Shown one piece after another: positions 51,651 through 60,440 of a DNA stretch of 64,000 nucleotides. Made by a program: the position numbers and the translations under genes. Under the pieces are notes generated by a model. That model was not told where the DNA came from and ran no database searches. It saw nothing but the letters and a program-made list of their open reading frames with translations. The DNA is from PALSA-612 sp963846915. GTDB taxonomy: Bacteria > Actinomycetota > Thermoleophilia > Gaiellales > Gaiellaceae. Each line of letters starts with the position of its first letter. Within the stretch, counting starts at the first letter, position 1. The DNA is taken from NCBI GenBank assembly GCA_963846915.1, contig CAWJXV010000004.1:186001-250000 (forward strand), read 5' to 3'.

Positions 51651-52672
51651 GAGCGCTCGACCTCCAGTGCCTCGTCCAGGAGGCGACGGACGAGCTGCGG
51701 CTCCATGCTCGGCGGCGGCGCGAACGGATCGACGGGCAACCGGTGCCCGAGTGCGAGCGAGGCCGCGTCGACGAGATCCTCCGGAACGACCTCGTCCCGG
51801 CCCGCCAGGGCAGCACCCGCCTTTGCGCACTCGATGATCGTCACGTCCGCACGATGGCTGGTGACGCCCGCCTTCACCGTCACCCGGCCGACGGCCGGGT
51901 AGAGGTGGTCCGGCACGCGCACCTCCGGCAGGAGCCGCTCGGCAGCGGCGAGCTCCTCCGCGAGATCAGCCTGGCTCGAGGCGAACGCGCCCAGCATCGA
52001 GTCCGGATCGGCCGTGAACGCCTCGCGGCGCCGCACGATCTCGGCGCGCGCGTCCGGCTCGGCGATCGCCTGGACCTCGACCTGGAGCCCGATGCGATCG
52101 GCGATCTGCGGCCGCAGCTCGCCCTCTTCCTCGTTCATCGTCCCGACGAGCAGGAACCGCGCCGGGTGCGAGATCGAGACGCCCTCGCGCTCGACGACGT
52201 TGACCCCGAGAGCGGCAGCGTCGAGCAGGATGTCCGTCAGATGGTCGTCGAGGAGGTTGATCTCGTCGACGTAGAGGATGCCGCGATTGGCCTCCGCGAG
52301 CAGGCCGGGCTCGAGCGCCCGCTCGCCTTCCCGGAGCGCCCGCGCGATGTCGACGGTGCCTGCGACGCGATCCTCCGTGGCGTTGAGCGGCAGGTCGACG
52401 ATGCGCCGCCGCCGCCGCGAGACGGGAAGGTCGTCGCGCCCGAGGCAGACCGGACAGGGATCGGCAGGCGAGCACGAGAACGGGCAGTCCGCGACGACGT
52501 CGATCTCGGGCAAGAGCTCCGCGAGCCCGCGCACGGCCGTCGACTTCCCCGTCCCCGCCGGCCCGACGATCAGCACACCGCCGACCGCCGGATTGACCGC
52601 GTTCAGCAGGAGCGCCCGTTTCAGACGCTCCTGCTCGACGATCGCGGTGAAGGGGAAGTAGCGCAGGCTCAC
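51620..52672 (-). CDS. Chelatase small-subunit-like AAA+ ATPase (ChlI-like)
   Basis: This 350-aa zero-frame product starts at GTG overlapping the TPP-enzyme stop as GTGA. It has Walker A VGPAGTGKST, a Cys cluster insert (CPFSCSPADPCPVCLG), Walker B GILYVDEINLLDD and the ChlI signature LLVGTMNEEEGELRPQ. It ends KKVEAGPVT ten codons after the slip site. ChlI/CobS-type ATPases drive metal insertion into tetrapyrroles together with a VWA subunit. The zero-frame product would be the small subunit and the frameshift product the medium subunit. Confidence 0.88.
   Translation of the reverse strand: MSLRYFPFTAIVEQERLKRALLLNAVNPAVGGVLIVGPAGTGKSTAVRGLAELLPEIDVVADCPFSCSPADPCPVCLGRDDLPVSRRRRRIVDLPLNATEDRVAGTVDIARALREGERALEPGLLAEANRGILYVDEINLLDDHLTDILLDAAALGVNVVEREGVSISHPARFLLVGTMNEEEGELRPQIADRIGLQVEVQAIAEPDARAEIVRRREAFTADPDSMLGAFASSQADLAEELAAAERLLPEVRVPDHLYPAVGRVTVKAGVTSHRADVTIIECAKAGAALAGRDEVVPEDLVDAASLALGHRLPVDPFAPPPSMEPQLVRRLLDEALEVERSKKVEAGPVT
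51644..51665 (-). promoter_or_regulatory. Programmed -1 ribosomal frameshift signal
   Basis: On the coding strand GGAGG (51665-51661) is followed by a 10-nt spacer and a run of seven A (51650-51644), read TCA AAA AAA G in the zero frame. A slip of -1 gives AAA AAA AGT and enters the VWA frame. An internal Shine-Dalgarno-like site about 10 nt before an A-rich slip site is the stimulator known from dnaX. A GC stem (GGCCTCGA/TCGAGGCC, 51603-51620) lies 23 nt downstream. Confidence 0.75.
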
Positions 52673-54447
52673 GTGATGACGAGCCGCTTTCCGAACGTCG
52701 GCTCGGCCTGCACGATCGGTGGGAACTGCCAGGTTCCGATCAGCGGCACGGCCGTGTCGCGGTTGACCTTGACGTCGATCAGGTACGGCTTGCCTGATTT
52801 GAGCGCCGTGTCGAACGCATCCGACAGGTCGCCCGGCTGGTCGACCGAGATCGCACCCGCACCCATCGCCTCGGCCATGGCCGCGAAGTCCGGGTTCCAG
52901 AACTCCCCGGTCGAGTGCTTCATGAAGCTCGTCCCGATCTCGCGGTTGTCCATGTAGAACCGCTGCAGGTCGCGGATGACGCCGATCGAGTAGTTGTTGA
53001 GCACGACCCAGACGGCCGGGATGTCGTGCTCGACCGCGGTCGCGATTGCGCCCGGGAACATCATGAAGCTGCCGTCGCTCGTCACGCAGACGGCGGGCCG
53101 GTCGGGCCGGGCGAGCTTCATGCCGAGGACGCCGCACGTGCCGAAGCCCATGCCGGCGAAGCCGCCCGGCGTGAAGACCGAGCGCGGCTCGTAGGCCTCC
53201 CAGTACTGCTCGACCCAGGTCTGGTGGTTGCCGGTGTCGGTGATCATCAGCGTGTCGTCGGGTGCCGCCTTGCGCAGCTCGCCGATCGCGCGCCGCGGGT
53301 CGATCGGCGTCGCGTCGGACGCCATCTCCGGCCCGATGTAGTTCTGCCACTCGAGCTTCCACGCCTCGACATCGTCGTGCCACGGCGTCCGCTCGCGCTT
53401 GGGCTCGCGCCGGGCCAGCTCTCCCAGCTGCTTCAGCACCTCGCGGGCGTCGCCGACGATGCCGAGCTCGGTCGGATAGTTGCGGCCGATCTCGGTCGGA
53501 TCGATGTCGACGTGGATCAGCTTCGTGGGCGGGATGTTGTACGTGTAGCCGGGCACCCACGAGGAGCAGTGGATGTCCGAGAAGCGGCACCCGATCGCGA
53601 GGATCACGTCGGCGTTGCGTGCCGCCTCCTGGGCCGGGTACTCGCCCCAGCAGCCGGCGATGCCGAGGTAGAGCGGGTCCTTCGCGGAGAGGACGCCCTT
53701 GCCCATGAACGTCGAGTAGACGGGCACGTTCACGTGCTCGGCGAACGTCCTGAGCTCGGGGGTGGCGTCGGAGGCGATGACGCCGCCACCCGCCAGGATC
53801 AGCGGCCGTCGCGCCTTCGTCAGCATCTCGAACGCCCTGCCGACGGCCTCCGGGGAGCCCGGCGTCCGCCAGTTCAGCATCTGGGAGCGCTCCTCGGGCT
53901 CGGGCACCTCGGTGTCGGCGGTGCGGATCCAGAGGTCGTACGGGACGTCGATGTGCACCGGGCCCGGGCGTCCCGTCCGCGCGAGCTTGAACGCCTTGGG
54001 CAGGAACTTGCCCAGGTCCTCGACGGACTGCGCTGCGAAGCTCCGCTTCGAGATCACCCTGGCGATCGAAGGGAAGTCGGCCTGGTGGTGCCGGTACTCC
54101 TCCTGCAGCGCGCCCGAGTCGTACTGGTTCGTGGCCACCTGGCCCGTGATCGCGATGAACGCGGACGAGTCGTAGAACGCATTCCCCATCGCGACCGTGA
54201 GCAGCATCGGCCCGGGGCCGGTGGACGTGTAGACCGGGATCACCTGGCCCGACGCGCGGTAATACGCGTCGGCCATGTACCCGGCAGCCGACTCGATGCG
54301 CGGGAAGATGATCTTGATCTCGTCCTGGTGGTTGTAGACGCCGTCGAGGAGGCCGACCGCGCCGTGCCCGGCATAGCCGAACAGGTACGGCACCTTCTCC
54401 TTGATCAGGTACTCGACGACGAGGTCACAGCCGCGGATTTCGGCCAT
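52669..54447 (-). CDS. Thiamine-diphosphate-dependent enzyme, acetolactate synthase-like
   Basis: This 592-aa protein has the three ThDP-enzyme domains: the PYR domain with catalytic Glu in FPRIESAAGYMADAYYRASG, a central domain (PLILAGGGVIASDATPELRT) and the PP domain with CVTSDGSFMMFPGAIATAVE and VWVVLNNYSIG (metal Asp and Asn present; GDG is SDG here). The likely substrates are 2-oxoacids such as pyruvate or glyoxylate. No small regulatory subunit gene (ilvN) follows, so it may be a catabolic enzyme such as glyoxylate carboligase or a related lyase. It is coupled to the chelatase gene. Confidence 0.85.
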   Translation of the reverse strand: MAEIRGCDLVVEYLIKEKVPYLFGYAGHGAVGLLDGVYNHQDEIKIIFPRIESAAGYMADAYYRASGQVIPVYTSTGPGPMLLTVAMGNAFYDSSAFIAITGQVATNQYDSGALQEEYRHHQADFPSIARVISKRSFAAQSVEDLGKFLPKAFKLARTGRPGPVHIDVPYDLWIRTADTEVPEPEERSQMLNWRTPGSPEAVGRAFEMLTKARRPLILAGGGVIASDATPELRTFAEHVNVPVYSTFMGKGVLSAKDPLYLGIAGCWGEYPAQEAARNADVILAIGCRFSDIHCSSWVPGYTYNIPPTKLIHVDIDPTEIGRNYPTELGIVGDAREVLKQLGELARREPKRERTPWHDDVEAWKLEWQNYIGPEMASDATPIDPRRAIGELRKAAPDDTLMITDTGNHQTWVEQYWEAYEPRSVFTPGGFAGMGFGTCGVLGMKLARPDRPAVCVTSDGSFMMFPGAIATAVEHDIPAVWVVLNNYSIGVIRDLQRFYMDNREIGTSFMKHSTGEFWNPDFAAMAEAMGAGAISVDQPGDLSDAFDTALKSGKPYLIDVKVNRDTAVPLIGTWQFPPIVQAEPTFGKRLVIT

Positions 54448-54559
54448 TCTGCGCTCCCCCTTCGAGTCGTCACGCGGCCCCCGACGGGCCGCCCGCCAAC
54501 TCTATAGCCGCGGATGTCTGACTTCCACGGCAACGCTGTCCACGAGCGCCGCGGCGAAC

Positions 54560-54596
54560 GCGGACAGGTCCGGGACTGTCCCTCGGTCCTGTCCGC
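54560..54596. repeat. REP-like element 9 in a larger hairpin (core 54571-54583)
   Basis: The core CGGGACTGTCCCT lies inside longer arms GCGGACAGG (54560-54568) and CCTGTCCGC (54588-54596). The resulting large hairpin follows the CBS-protein stop and may act as its terminator. Confidence 0.65.
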
Positions 54597-54607
54597 TCGA
54601 GACAGGC

Positions 54608-55024
54608 TTACGGCTGCGAGATCTCGTCGATGACGTGCGCCGCCTTCTTCTCCTTCACCTCGTGGACGACGTCCGCCTGCGCGAGCATGCCGACGAGCAG
54701 GCCGTCCTCGACCACGGGGACGCGGCGCACCTTGCGATAGGCCATCAGTTCGAGCGCCTCGTCGAGATCCTGGTCCGGTGCCGCGTAGTACGGCTGCCCG
54801 GTCGCGATGTCGCCGACCGTCGTACGGCTCGGATCTTTCGCCTGCGCGACGACGCGGATCGCGATGTCGCGATCGGTGACGATCCCGACCGGCGTCCCGC
54901 CGTCGACGACCGGCAGGGAACCGACGTCGGCCGACTCCATCAGCCGGGCCGCGTCGACGACGGAGTCCGAGCGGGTGACCGTCGCCGGGTTGCCTGTCAT
55001 CACGTCCTGCACCTGCTTGCGCAT
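54608..55024 (-). CDS. CBS-domain pair protein
   Basis: This 138-aa protein consists of two CBS motifs: VQDVMTGNPATVTRSDSVVD with GSLPVVDGGTPVGIVTDRDI, and VGDIATGQPYYAAPDQDLDE with VRRVPVVEDGLLVGMLAQAD. Such tandem CBS proteins bind adenine nucleotides or NAD and regulate partners. The AAGAAG-rich tail (EVKEKKAAHVI) is basic. The ATG follows GGAGGTGAG. Confidence 0.9.
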   Translation of the reverse strand: MRKQVQDVMTGNPATVTRSDSVVDAARLMESADVGSLPVVDGGTPVGIVTDRDIAIRVVAQAKDPSRTTVGDIATGQPYYAAPDQDLDEALELMAYRKVRRVPVVEDGLLVGMLAQADVVHEVKEKKAAHVIDEISQP

Positions 55025-55088
55025 CGAGCCTCACCTCCGGGTCGTTGTCCGATCCGTTCCCCGCGCCGTCGGAACCCACACCTCGCAG

Positions 55089-56181
55089 TCAGCGCGGAAG
55101 CGGCAGGCCGGCGGCCGCCGCCAGCAGTCCGAGCGCGAGGCCGAGAACCAGGATCGTGAACGAGCCGCGGCGAAGGAGCGCGGCGGCGACGGCAGCGGCG
55201 ATCACGAGACCCTGCCACCACTCCTTCCCCGCCTGTGGGGCGAGGAGGACGGCGGCGCCGAAGATCGCGCCGACGGCGGCCGGACCGGCTCCGTCGAGGA
55301 ACGCCCTCGGGCCGGGGCGCGTGCGCAACTGGTCGAAGAACGGCGCTCCCGCGAGCACCATCGCGAACGACGGAGCGAACGCGACCACGGCCGCCAGCGC
55401 CGCTCCGGCGACTCCCGAGACGGCGTAGCCGACGACGCTCACGGTCAGCACGACCGGCCCGGGCGTCAGCTGCCCGAACGCGACGGCGTCGCTGAACTGG
55501 CCCTCCGTCAGCCAGTGGTGCGTGTGCACGACGTCGTGCTGCATCAGCGGGATGATCACGAGGCCGCCGCCGAAGCTCAGCCCGCCGACCTTGAACGCCG
55601 TCCAGACCAGCGCCGGGATCTTCGCCGCGCCGCCGGCCCAGACCAGCGCCGCCGGCATGCGGAGCCGGAGTGCGAGCTCGACGGCTCCGCTTCCGAGCAG
55701 GACGGCGAGCACCCACGGACCGACGAAAACGGTGGTCAGGCAGGCGGCCAGCGCGTAGACGAGGGTGCGGGCCAGCAGCGCACCTCGGACTTCGGCGAAC
55801 CCGCGCGCGAAGCCGATCCCGGCGAGCGCGACGACCACCACGACGGCCGCCGCCGCGCCGGCCGACGCGCCGCGGACGACGTCGTTCTGCCCGTGGGCGA
55901 GAAAGAGCGCCGCCAGCGCGACGATCAGAACGAAGCCCGGGACGATGAACGCGAGCCCGCCCACGATCGCTCCGCGAACGCCCGGCCACCGAGCGTGCGC
56001 AAAAGATCGCGAGCTGCGTGGAGGCGGGGCCGGGGAGGAGGCTCGTGGCCGCGACGGCGTCCTGGAACTCGCGCGCCGTCAGCCACTGCTCCTGCTCGAC
56101 CATCAGCTCGCGGAGCAGGGCCGTGTGCGCCTGCGGACCGCCGACGCCGAGGATCCCGAGCCGACCCCAGCGCGTGAGCAC
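55089..56181 (-). pseudogene. chrA: Chromate transporter ChrA, split by one-base insertion
   Basis: The two halves of a long-chain ChrA (CHR domain pair) are in different frames. The first half (from about GTG 56181) reads VLTRWGRLGILGVGGPQAHT, LLPGPASTQLAIFCARSVAG; the second half begins inside GGLAFIVPGFVLIVALAALF and continues through FKVGGLSFGGGLVIIPLMQH and QLTPGPVVLTVSVVGYAVSG to 55089. One extra G in GCCGGGCGT near 55981-55983 would explain the shift; without it the sequence reads VAGVRGAIVGGLAF. Both PGP motifs of the family are present. The start is uncertain because no ATG precedes the conserved part. Confidence 0.8.
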
Positions 56182-56215
56182 GCCTCGCAGGTCGATGCGC
56201 GGTGCGTGTTGCTGC

Positions 56216-57124
56216 TCAGCCGTCGCGGCCGGCTGCCCGGAAGAGCTCGATCGTCTCGAGGACGGCGACATCGAGTGGGGTCACGGATGCATCGAGCCGT
56301 TCTCCGGGAAGCTCGTCGGGGAACGGGAGCGGAACGTCGTCGAACTCGATCAGGCCGCGTGCGTCGGGCGCGGCCGCCTCGATCGCGGCGACGACCTCGT
56401 TCATGTGGACAGGCGTGCCGGGAAAGTCGTAGGCGACGGCACCGATGGGCTTCGAGCGGGCGGCGGCGATGAACCCGCGCGCGACGTCGGGCGCATAGTG
56501 CATCTCGGTGCGGCCGCCGAAGGCGATGCGGTACGGCTCGCCGCGCGCCGCCGCCTCCATCGCGACGGACGGGCCGGAGGTGACGCCCTGGTCCCGACCG
56601 GGCCCGAAGACGACGTAGGGACGGATGCCCACGCTGGCCACGCCCTCGTCCGCCCAGTAGACGCTGCCCGTGCCCTCGTTGGCGATCTTGAAGACGCCGT
56701 AGAGGGTGCGCGGGGCTCGCTCACCGCGGTCGTCGTAGACAGCGGCCGTGCTCGCGTACGCGATCGGGGTCGGGAGCCGGTGACGGCGCGCCGCCTCGAA
56801 CACGTTCACGGTGCCGACCACGTTGACGCTCGCACCGAGCGGCGGGTTCGCCTTGACGAACGGCACCTGCAGGGCGGCGAGGTGGACGACATGCGTGATC
56901 TCGAGCTCGTTCAGCGTCCGCTCGAGCTGTTCGAGGTCGGTCACGTCGCCGCGGACGAAGTCGATCGCGGCGATCTCGGCTGGCTCGGCGACGAGGCGCA
57001 GGCGGTGATCGTCGTCGCCGAGGTCGTAGGCGACGACGGGCACGCCCTCGCGGACGAGCAGCGTCGCCGTCCAGGCGCCGATGCACCCGAGGGCGCCGGT
57101 GACGAGGAACCGCTCGCCGCTCAA
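56216..57124 (-). CDS. NAD-dependent sugar epimerase/dehydratase
   Basis: This 302-aa extended SDR has the NAD loop VTGALGCIGAWTATLL, the active-site Ser in AYASTAAVY and the YxxxK pair in LYGVFK. It probably acts on a nucleotide sugar or a sugar lactone/acid. It is upstream of chrA on the same strand and next to an aldehyde dehydrogenase and an FAH-fold enzyme, so a role in sugar oxidation fits. Confidence 0.87.
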   Translation of the reverse strand: MSGERFLVTGALGCIGAWTATLLVREGVPVVAYDLGDDDHRLRLVAEPAEIAAIDFVRGDVTDLEQLERTLNELEITHVVHLAALQVPFVKANPPLGASVNVVGTVNVFEAARRHRLPTPIAYASTAAVYDDRGERAPRTLYGVFKIANEGTGSVYWADEGVASVGIRPYVVFGPGRDQGVTSGPSVAMEAAARGEPYRIAFGGRTEMHYAPDVARGFIAAARSKPIGAVAYDFPGTPVHMNEVVAAIEAAAPDARGLIEFDDVPLPFPDELPGERLDASVTPLDVAVLETIELFRAAGRDG

Positions 57125-57164
57125 CTGGCGCCCGCCTGCGCCTGTCCGCGCCCTGTGGACGGAC

Positions 57165-57194
57165 TGCGACGATTCCTTGACAGGGACTGTCCCT
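57165..57194 (-). repeat. REP-like element 10 (core 57182-57194)
   Basis: AGGGACTGTCCCT, complement tail GTCAAGGAATCGTCGCAGT. With TCGTCGCAGTCCGTCCACAG beyond it, this copy matches the extended tail of element 7. It lies in the 103-nt gap between epimerase and aldehyde dehydrogenase genes. Confidence 0.75.
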
Positions 57195-57227
57195 CGAACG
57201 GCGCTCGCATCGACGCGGCCGGAGTGG

Positions 57228-58691
57228 TCACACGTCCTCGTAGACGGTCACGAGCTCCGTGTAGAACTCGACGGCGGCACGGCCTTGCTCGTGCGGGCCG
57301 AACCCCGAGCTCTTGACGCCGCCGAAGGGGACGTGGACGTCCGCGCCGGCGGTCTGGCCGTTGACGCGGACGATCCCGGCTTCGATCTCTTGCACGAACG
57401 TCCGTGCCGAGGCGAGGCTCGACGTGAACATCGACGCCGACAGGCCGTATTCGACCGCGTTTGCGCGCGAGAGCGCCTCGTCGACCGTGCCGAACCGGTA
57501 GAGGGACGTGACCGGGCCGAACACCTCCCGGCACGAGAGGAAGGCGTCGTCAGCGAGCCCCTCGAACAGCGCGGGCGCGAGCAGGAACGCCTCGTCGTCG
57601 AGGCGCTCGCCGCCTGTGAGCAGCGTGCCACCGTCGGCGAGGCCCTTCTCGATCCCGGCCAGCACCTCCTCGAGTTGCGACTCGTTCACGATCGGGCCGA
57701 CCTCGGTCGCGGGATCGGACGGGTCACCGACGACGCCGCGCTCGATCCTGGCCAATAACAGCGAGCGGAACTCGTCGTAGACGGGCTCCTCGACGAGGAT
57801 GCGGCGAGTCGCCGTGCATTTCTGCCCCGCCGACCAGAACGCCCCGGCGTATGCCGCTTCAACGGCACGACCGAGATCGGCGTCGGCCATGACGATCAGG
57901 GGGTTGTGGCCGCCGAGCTCGAGCTGGACGCGCTTGCCGAGCGCCGTCGCCTGCCCGCGCACCTGGAGGCCGACCGCGACCGAGCCCGTGAACGAGACCG
58001 CCCGAACGAGCGCGTGCTCGACGAGCGGTGTGCCGACCGCCGAGCCTCGCCCGACGACGACGTTGAAGGCGCCGGCCGGGATGCCGCCCTCCTCGAGGCA
58101 CGCGGCGAGGTGGAGGCCTGTGAGCGGCGCGTCCTGAGCGAGCTTCATCACGACCGTGTTGCCGTAGGCGAGCGCCGGCGCCGCCTTCCACGCAGGAATC
58201 GCCGCCGGAAAGTTCCAGGGCGTGATCAGCGCGACGACGCCGAGTGGACGCCGGAGGGTGTAGGCGACGCTTCCGGTCGCCGCCTGCTCGTAGCGCTGCC
58301 CGGTGTCACGCAGCCCTTCGCCCGCGTAGAAGCGAAGGATCTGCGCCATCCGCGCCGACTCCATCCGCGCCTCGCGGATCGGCTTGCCCATCTCGAGCGT
58401 CATGTCCCGCGCGATCTGCTCGACGCGATGGTCGACCGCGTCGGCGGCCTTTCGGAGCGCTTCGCCGCGCGCAGCGGCCGGCGTGCGCGACCAGGTGGGG
58501 AACGTGTCGGCGGCGGCCGCGACGGCGTCGGCGACGTCCGCGGCGTCCGACGCGGGGAACTCGCCGATCGTCTCGCCTGGACGCCAGGGCCCGTGCTTCT
58601 CGTAGGTGTTGCCCGAGCGGCTCGGCCGCCACTCGCCGCCGACGAAGTTGGCGAACGCGGGCCGGGCCGGGGCTTCCAGGACGTCTGTCAT
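57228..58691 (-). CDS. NAD(P)-dependent aldehyde dehydrogenase
   Basis: This 487-aa protein has the full ALDH set: LITPWNFPAAIPAWKAAPAL, the catalytic Glu in QLELGGHNPLIVM, the catalytic Cys in SAGQKCTATRRI and EVFGPVTSLYRF. The neighbouring FAH-fold enzyme resembles 2-keto-3-deoxy-arabinonate dehydratase, so a 2-oxoglutarate semialdehyde dehydrogenase role is attractive; lactaldehyde or propanal (from the nearby diol dehydratase) are alternatives. It starts 4 nt after the upstream gene. Confidence 0.9.
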   Translation of the reverse strand: MTDVLEAPARPAFANFVGGEWRPSRSGNTYEKHGPWRPGETIGEFPASDAADVADAVAAAADTFPTWSRTPAAARGEALRKAADAVDHRVEQIARDMTLEMGKPIREARMESARMAQILRFYAGEGLRDTGQRYEQAATGSVAYTLRRPLGVVALITPWNFPAAIPAWKAAPALAYGNTVVMKLAQDAPLTGLHLAACLEEGGIPAGAFNVVVGRGSAVGTPLVEHALVRAVSFTGSVAVGLQVRGQATALGKRVQLELGGHNPLIVMADADLGRAVEAAYAGAFWSAGQKCTATRRILVEEPVYDEFRSLLLARIERGVVGDPSDPATEVGPIVNESQLEEVLAGIEKGLADGGTLLTGGERLDDEAFLLAPALFEGLADDAFLSCREVFGPVTSLYRFGTVDEALSRANAVEYGLSASMFTSSLASARTFVQEIEAGIVRVNGQTAGADVHVPFGGVKSSGFGPHEQGRAAVEFYTELVTVYEDV

Positions 58692-58695
58692 CGCG

Positions 58696-59490
58696 CTAGC
58701 GCTCCTCTGTCATCAGGTCGGCCGCACGGCCGACGGGGTTCACGAGCGTGCCGATCCCGGGCACGTGAATCTCGACCCGCTGGCCCGCCTGCAGCGTGAA
58801 GTCGTCGGGCGGGACGAGGCCGGTGCCCGTCAGCAAGACGCTACCCGCGGGAACGGGGTTGTCACGACGAAGCCACGAGACGAGCTCCTCGAACGAGCGC
58901 TTCATGCGCGCCGTCGACGTCTCGCCCGCGAACAGCTCCGCGCCGTCCGGCCCGACGATGCGCAGCCGGATCTCGAAGGCCGCTGGCGCGCCGTTCGCGA
59001 CCAGCAGCGCGGGTCCGAGTGCGCATGCGCCCGCGAACAGCTTCGCCTGCGGCAGGTAGAGCGGGTTCTCGCCTTCGATCGCGCGCGAGGAGACGTCGTT
59101 GCCGATCGTGTAGCCGGCGACGTCGCCGTCCTTGCCGAGCACGAGCCCGATCTCCGGCTCCGGGACGTCCCAGGTCGAGTCGGCACGGACGCCGATTGGT
59201 CGGCCCGGCCCCACGGTGCGCCGGCAAGCCGCGTCCTTCAGGAACAGCTCCGGTCGCTCCGCGCCGTAGACGAGCGTGTACACGTCCTTGACGGTGCTCT
59301 CGTCGACGCGCGCGTCGCGGCTCCGCTCGTACGTGACGCCCGCGCACCAGACCTCGGGCGGCTCGACCGGCATCAGCAGCTCGTAGGGTGCGGGCAGCTC
59401 CAGCGTGTCCGGGTCGAGCGGCTCGACGGGCAGATCTTCGACCGCGGCCTCGTGCACGCCGTCGGGAGCGCGGAAACGGACTCGTCTCAT
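58696..59490 (-). CDS. FAH-fold enzyme, probable 2-keto-3-deoxy-pentonate dehydratase type
   Basis: This 264-aa protein has an N-terminal domain (residues 1-~55) and FAH core: EVWCAGVTYERSRDARVDES, metal-binding Glu in DVPEPEIGLVLGK, GYTIGNDVSSRAIEGENP, LYLPQAKLFAGACALGP and VLLTGTGLVPPDDFTLQAGQ. The AGVTYERSRDAR segment and overall length resemble the KdaD/AraD-type dehydratases of non-phosphorylative pentose oxidation (from memory, not searched). It forms a tight operon with the aldehyde dehydrogenase, as in that pathway. Confidence 0.82.
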   Translation of the reverse strand: MRRVRFRAPDGVHEAAVEDLPVEPLDPDTLELPAPYELLMPVEPPEVWCAGVTYERSRDARVDESTVKDVYTLVYGAERPELFLKDAACRRTVGPGRPIGVRADSTWDVPEPEIGLVLGKDGDVAGYTIGNDVSSRAIEGENPLYLPQAKLFAGACALGPALLVANGAPAAFEIRLRIVGPDGAELFAGETSTARMKRSFEELVSWLRRDNPVPAGSVLLTGTGLVPPDDFTLQAGQRVEIHVPGIGTLVNPVGRAADLMTEER

Positions 59491-59504
59491 CACATGCGAA
59501 TCGT

Positions 59505-60266
59505 ATGCTGGCAGGCGCTGTGGAATCGCTCGTCGAAGCGGTCGTCGCCCGTGATGCCGGCGCCGTCGCGACCATGCTCGATGACGGCCTCCCTCCTGAC
59601 AGCCGTCACGAGGGCTCGACCGCGTTGTACCGCGCGGCCGTGGCCGGCGAGACGGACCTCGCCGAGCTGCTGCTCCGCGCCGGCGCGGACCCGAACCTGC
59701 TGAGTGGCGGCGAGAGCGAGGGCACACCGCTCTGCGCGGCGGCCTGTTGGGGGTTCGCGGGGATCGTCAGGGCGCTACTCGCGCACGGGGCCAACCCGAA
59801 CCTGCCCGAGGACGACGCGTGGACGCCGCTCCGCTGGGCTGCCGCGCACGGCCACGCCGGCGTGGCGCGAGAGCTCCTCGCCGCCGGAGCCGACCCCGAC
59901 CTTCGGGCGCCGATCGGCGATGCGGCACGGCGCGGGTCGCTCGCAACCGTTCGGCTGCTCCTCGAATTCGGCGCCAATCCGTCCGAGCCGGATCTCGAGG
60001 GCTCGACAGCGATCGAGCTCGCGGACTGGTGGGTCGGCAAGGACGTCGAGGGTGAGCTCGTCGCACGCGTCGAGTTGCTCGTCGGCACGCTCGAGCACGG
60101 CCGTCGCGGCGGCGAGATCTCGGTCACGCGGACGCCTCTCGCCGACGGCACCGAGCTCGTCTCGGTTCGCGCGTCCTTCCCCGACGGTACCGAGACCGGC
60201 GCCGAAGTCGAGACGGGCCACGAGCAGATCGCCGCGCTGCTCCGCTCGCGCCGCGTCCCGGCGTAG
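59505..60266 (+). CDS. Ankyrin-repeat protein
   Basis: This ~253-aa protein starts at MLAGAVESLV. About four or five ankyrin repeats are visible: GSTALYRAAVAGETDLAELL, GTPLCAAACWGFAGIVRALL, AWTPLRWAAAHGHAGVAREL, APIGDAARRGSLATVRLLLE and GSTAIELADWWVGKDVEGE, each followed by xxGAxPN/D. The last ~70 residues form a separate beta-rich piece (DGTELVSVRASFPDGTETGA). It is probably a cytoplasmic protein-binding module. It is divergent from the FAH-fold operon by 14 nt. Confidence 0.85.
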   Translation: MLAGAVESLVEAVVARDAGAVATMLDDGLPPDSRHEGSTALYRAAVAGETDLAELLLRAGADPNLLSGGESEGTPLCAAACWGFAGIVRALLAHGANPNLPEDDAWTPLRWAAAHGHAGVARELLAAGADPDLRAPIGDAARRGSLATVRLLLEFGANPSEPDLEGSTAIELADWWVGKDVEGELVARVELLVGTLEHGRRGGEISVTRTPLADGTELVSVRASFPDGTETGAEVETGHEQIAALLRSRRVPA

Positions 60267-60291
60267 CTTCGAGCCGAGGCCGCCGCGCTGG

Positions 60292-60321
60292 AGGGACAGT
60301 CCCTGCTACGCAGGTGTCACG
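60292..60321 (+). repeat. REP-like element 11 (core 60292-60304)
   Basis: AGGGACAGTCCCT followed by GCTACGCAGGTGTCAC. First of a tandem pair in the gap between convergent ankyrin and SDR genes. Confidence 0.75.
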
Positions 60322-60370
60322 CCCCCGTCGCAGAAGTCGGACGCACGCTCCGGCCGACGCTTCCAAGGCG

Positions 60371-60400
60371 AGGGACAGTCCCTGGTACGCGGATGTGACG
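60371..60400 (+). repeat. REP-like element 12 (core 60371-60383)
   Basis: AGGGACAGTCCCT followed by GGTACGCGGATGTGAC, same orientation as element 11 and 79 nt downstream. Confidence 0.75.
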
Positions 60401-60440
60401 AGACGCGGGCAAGGGACGCACAAGCGCGGCGCCCGCGCCG

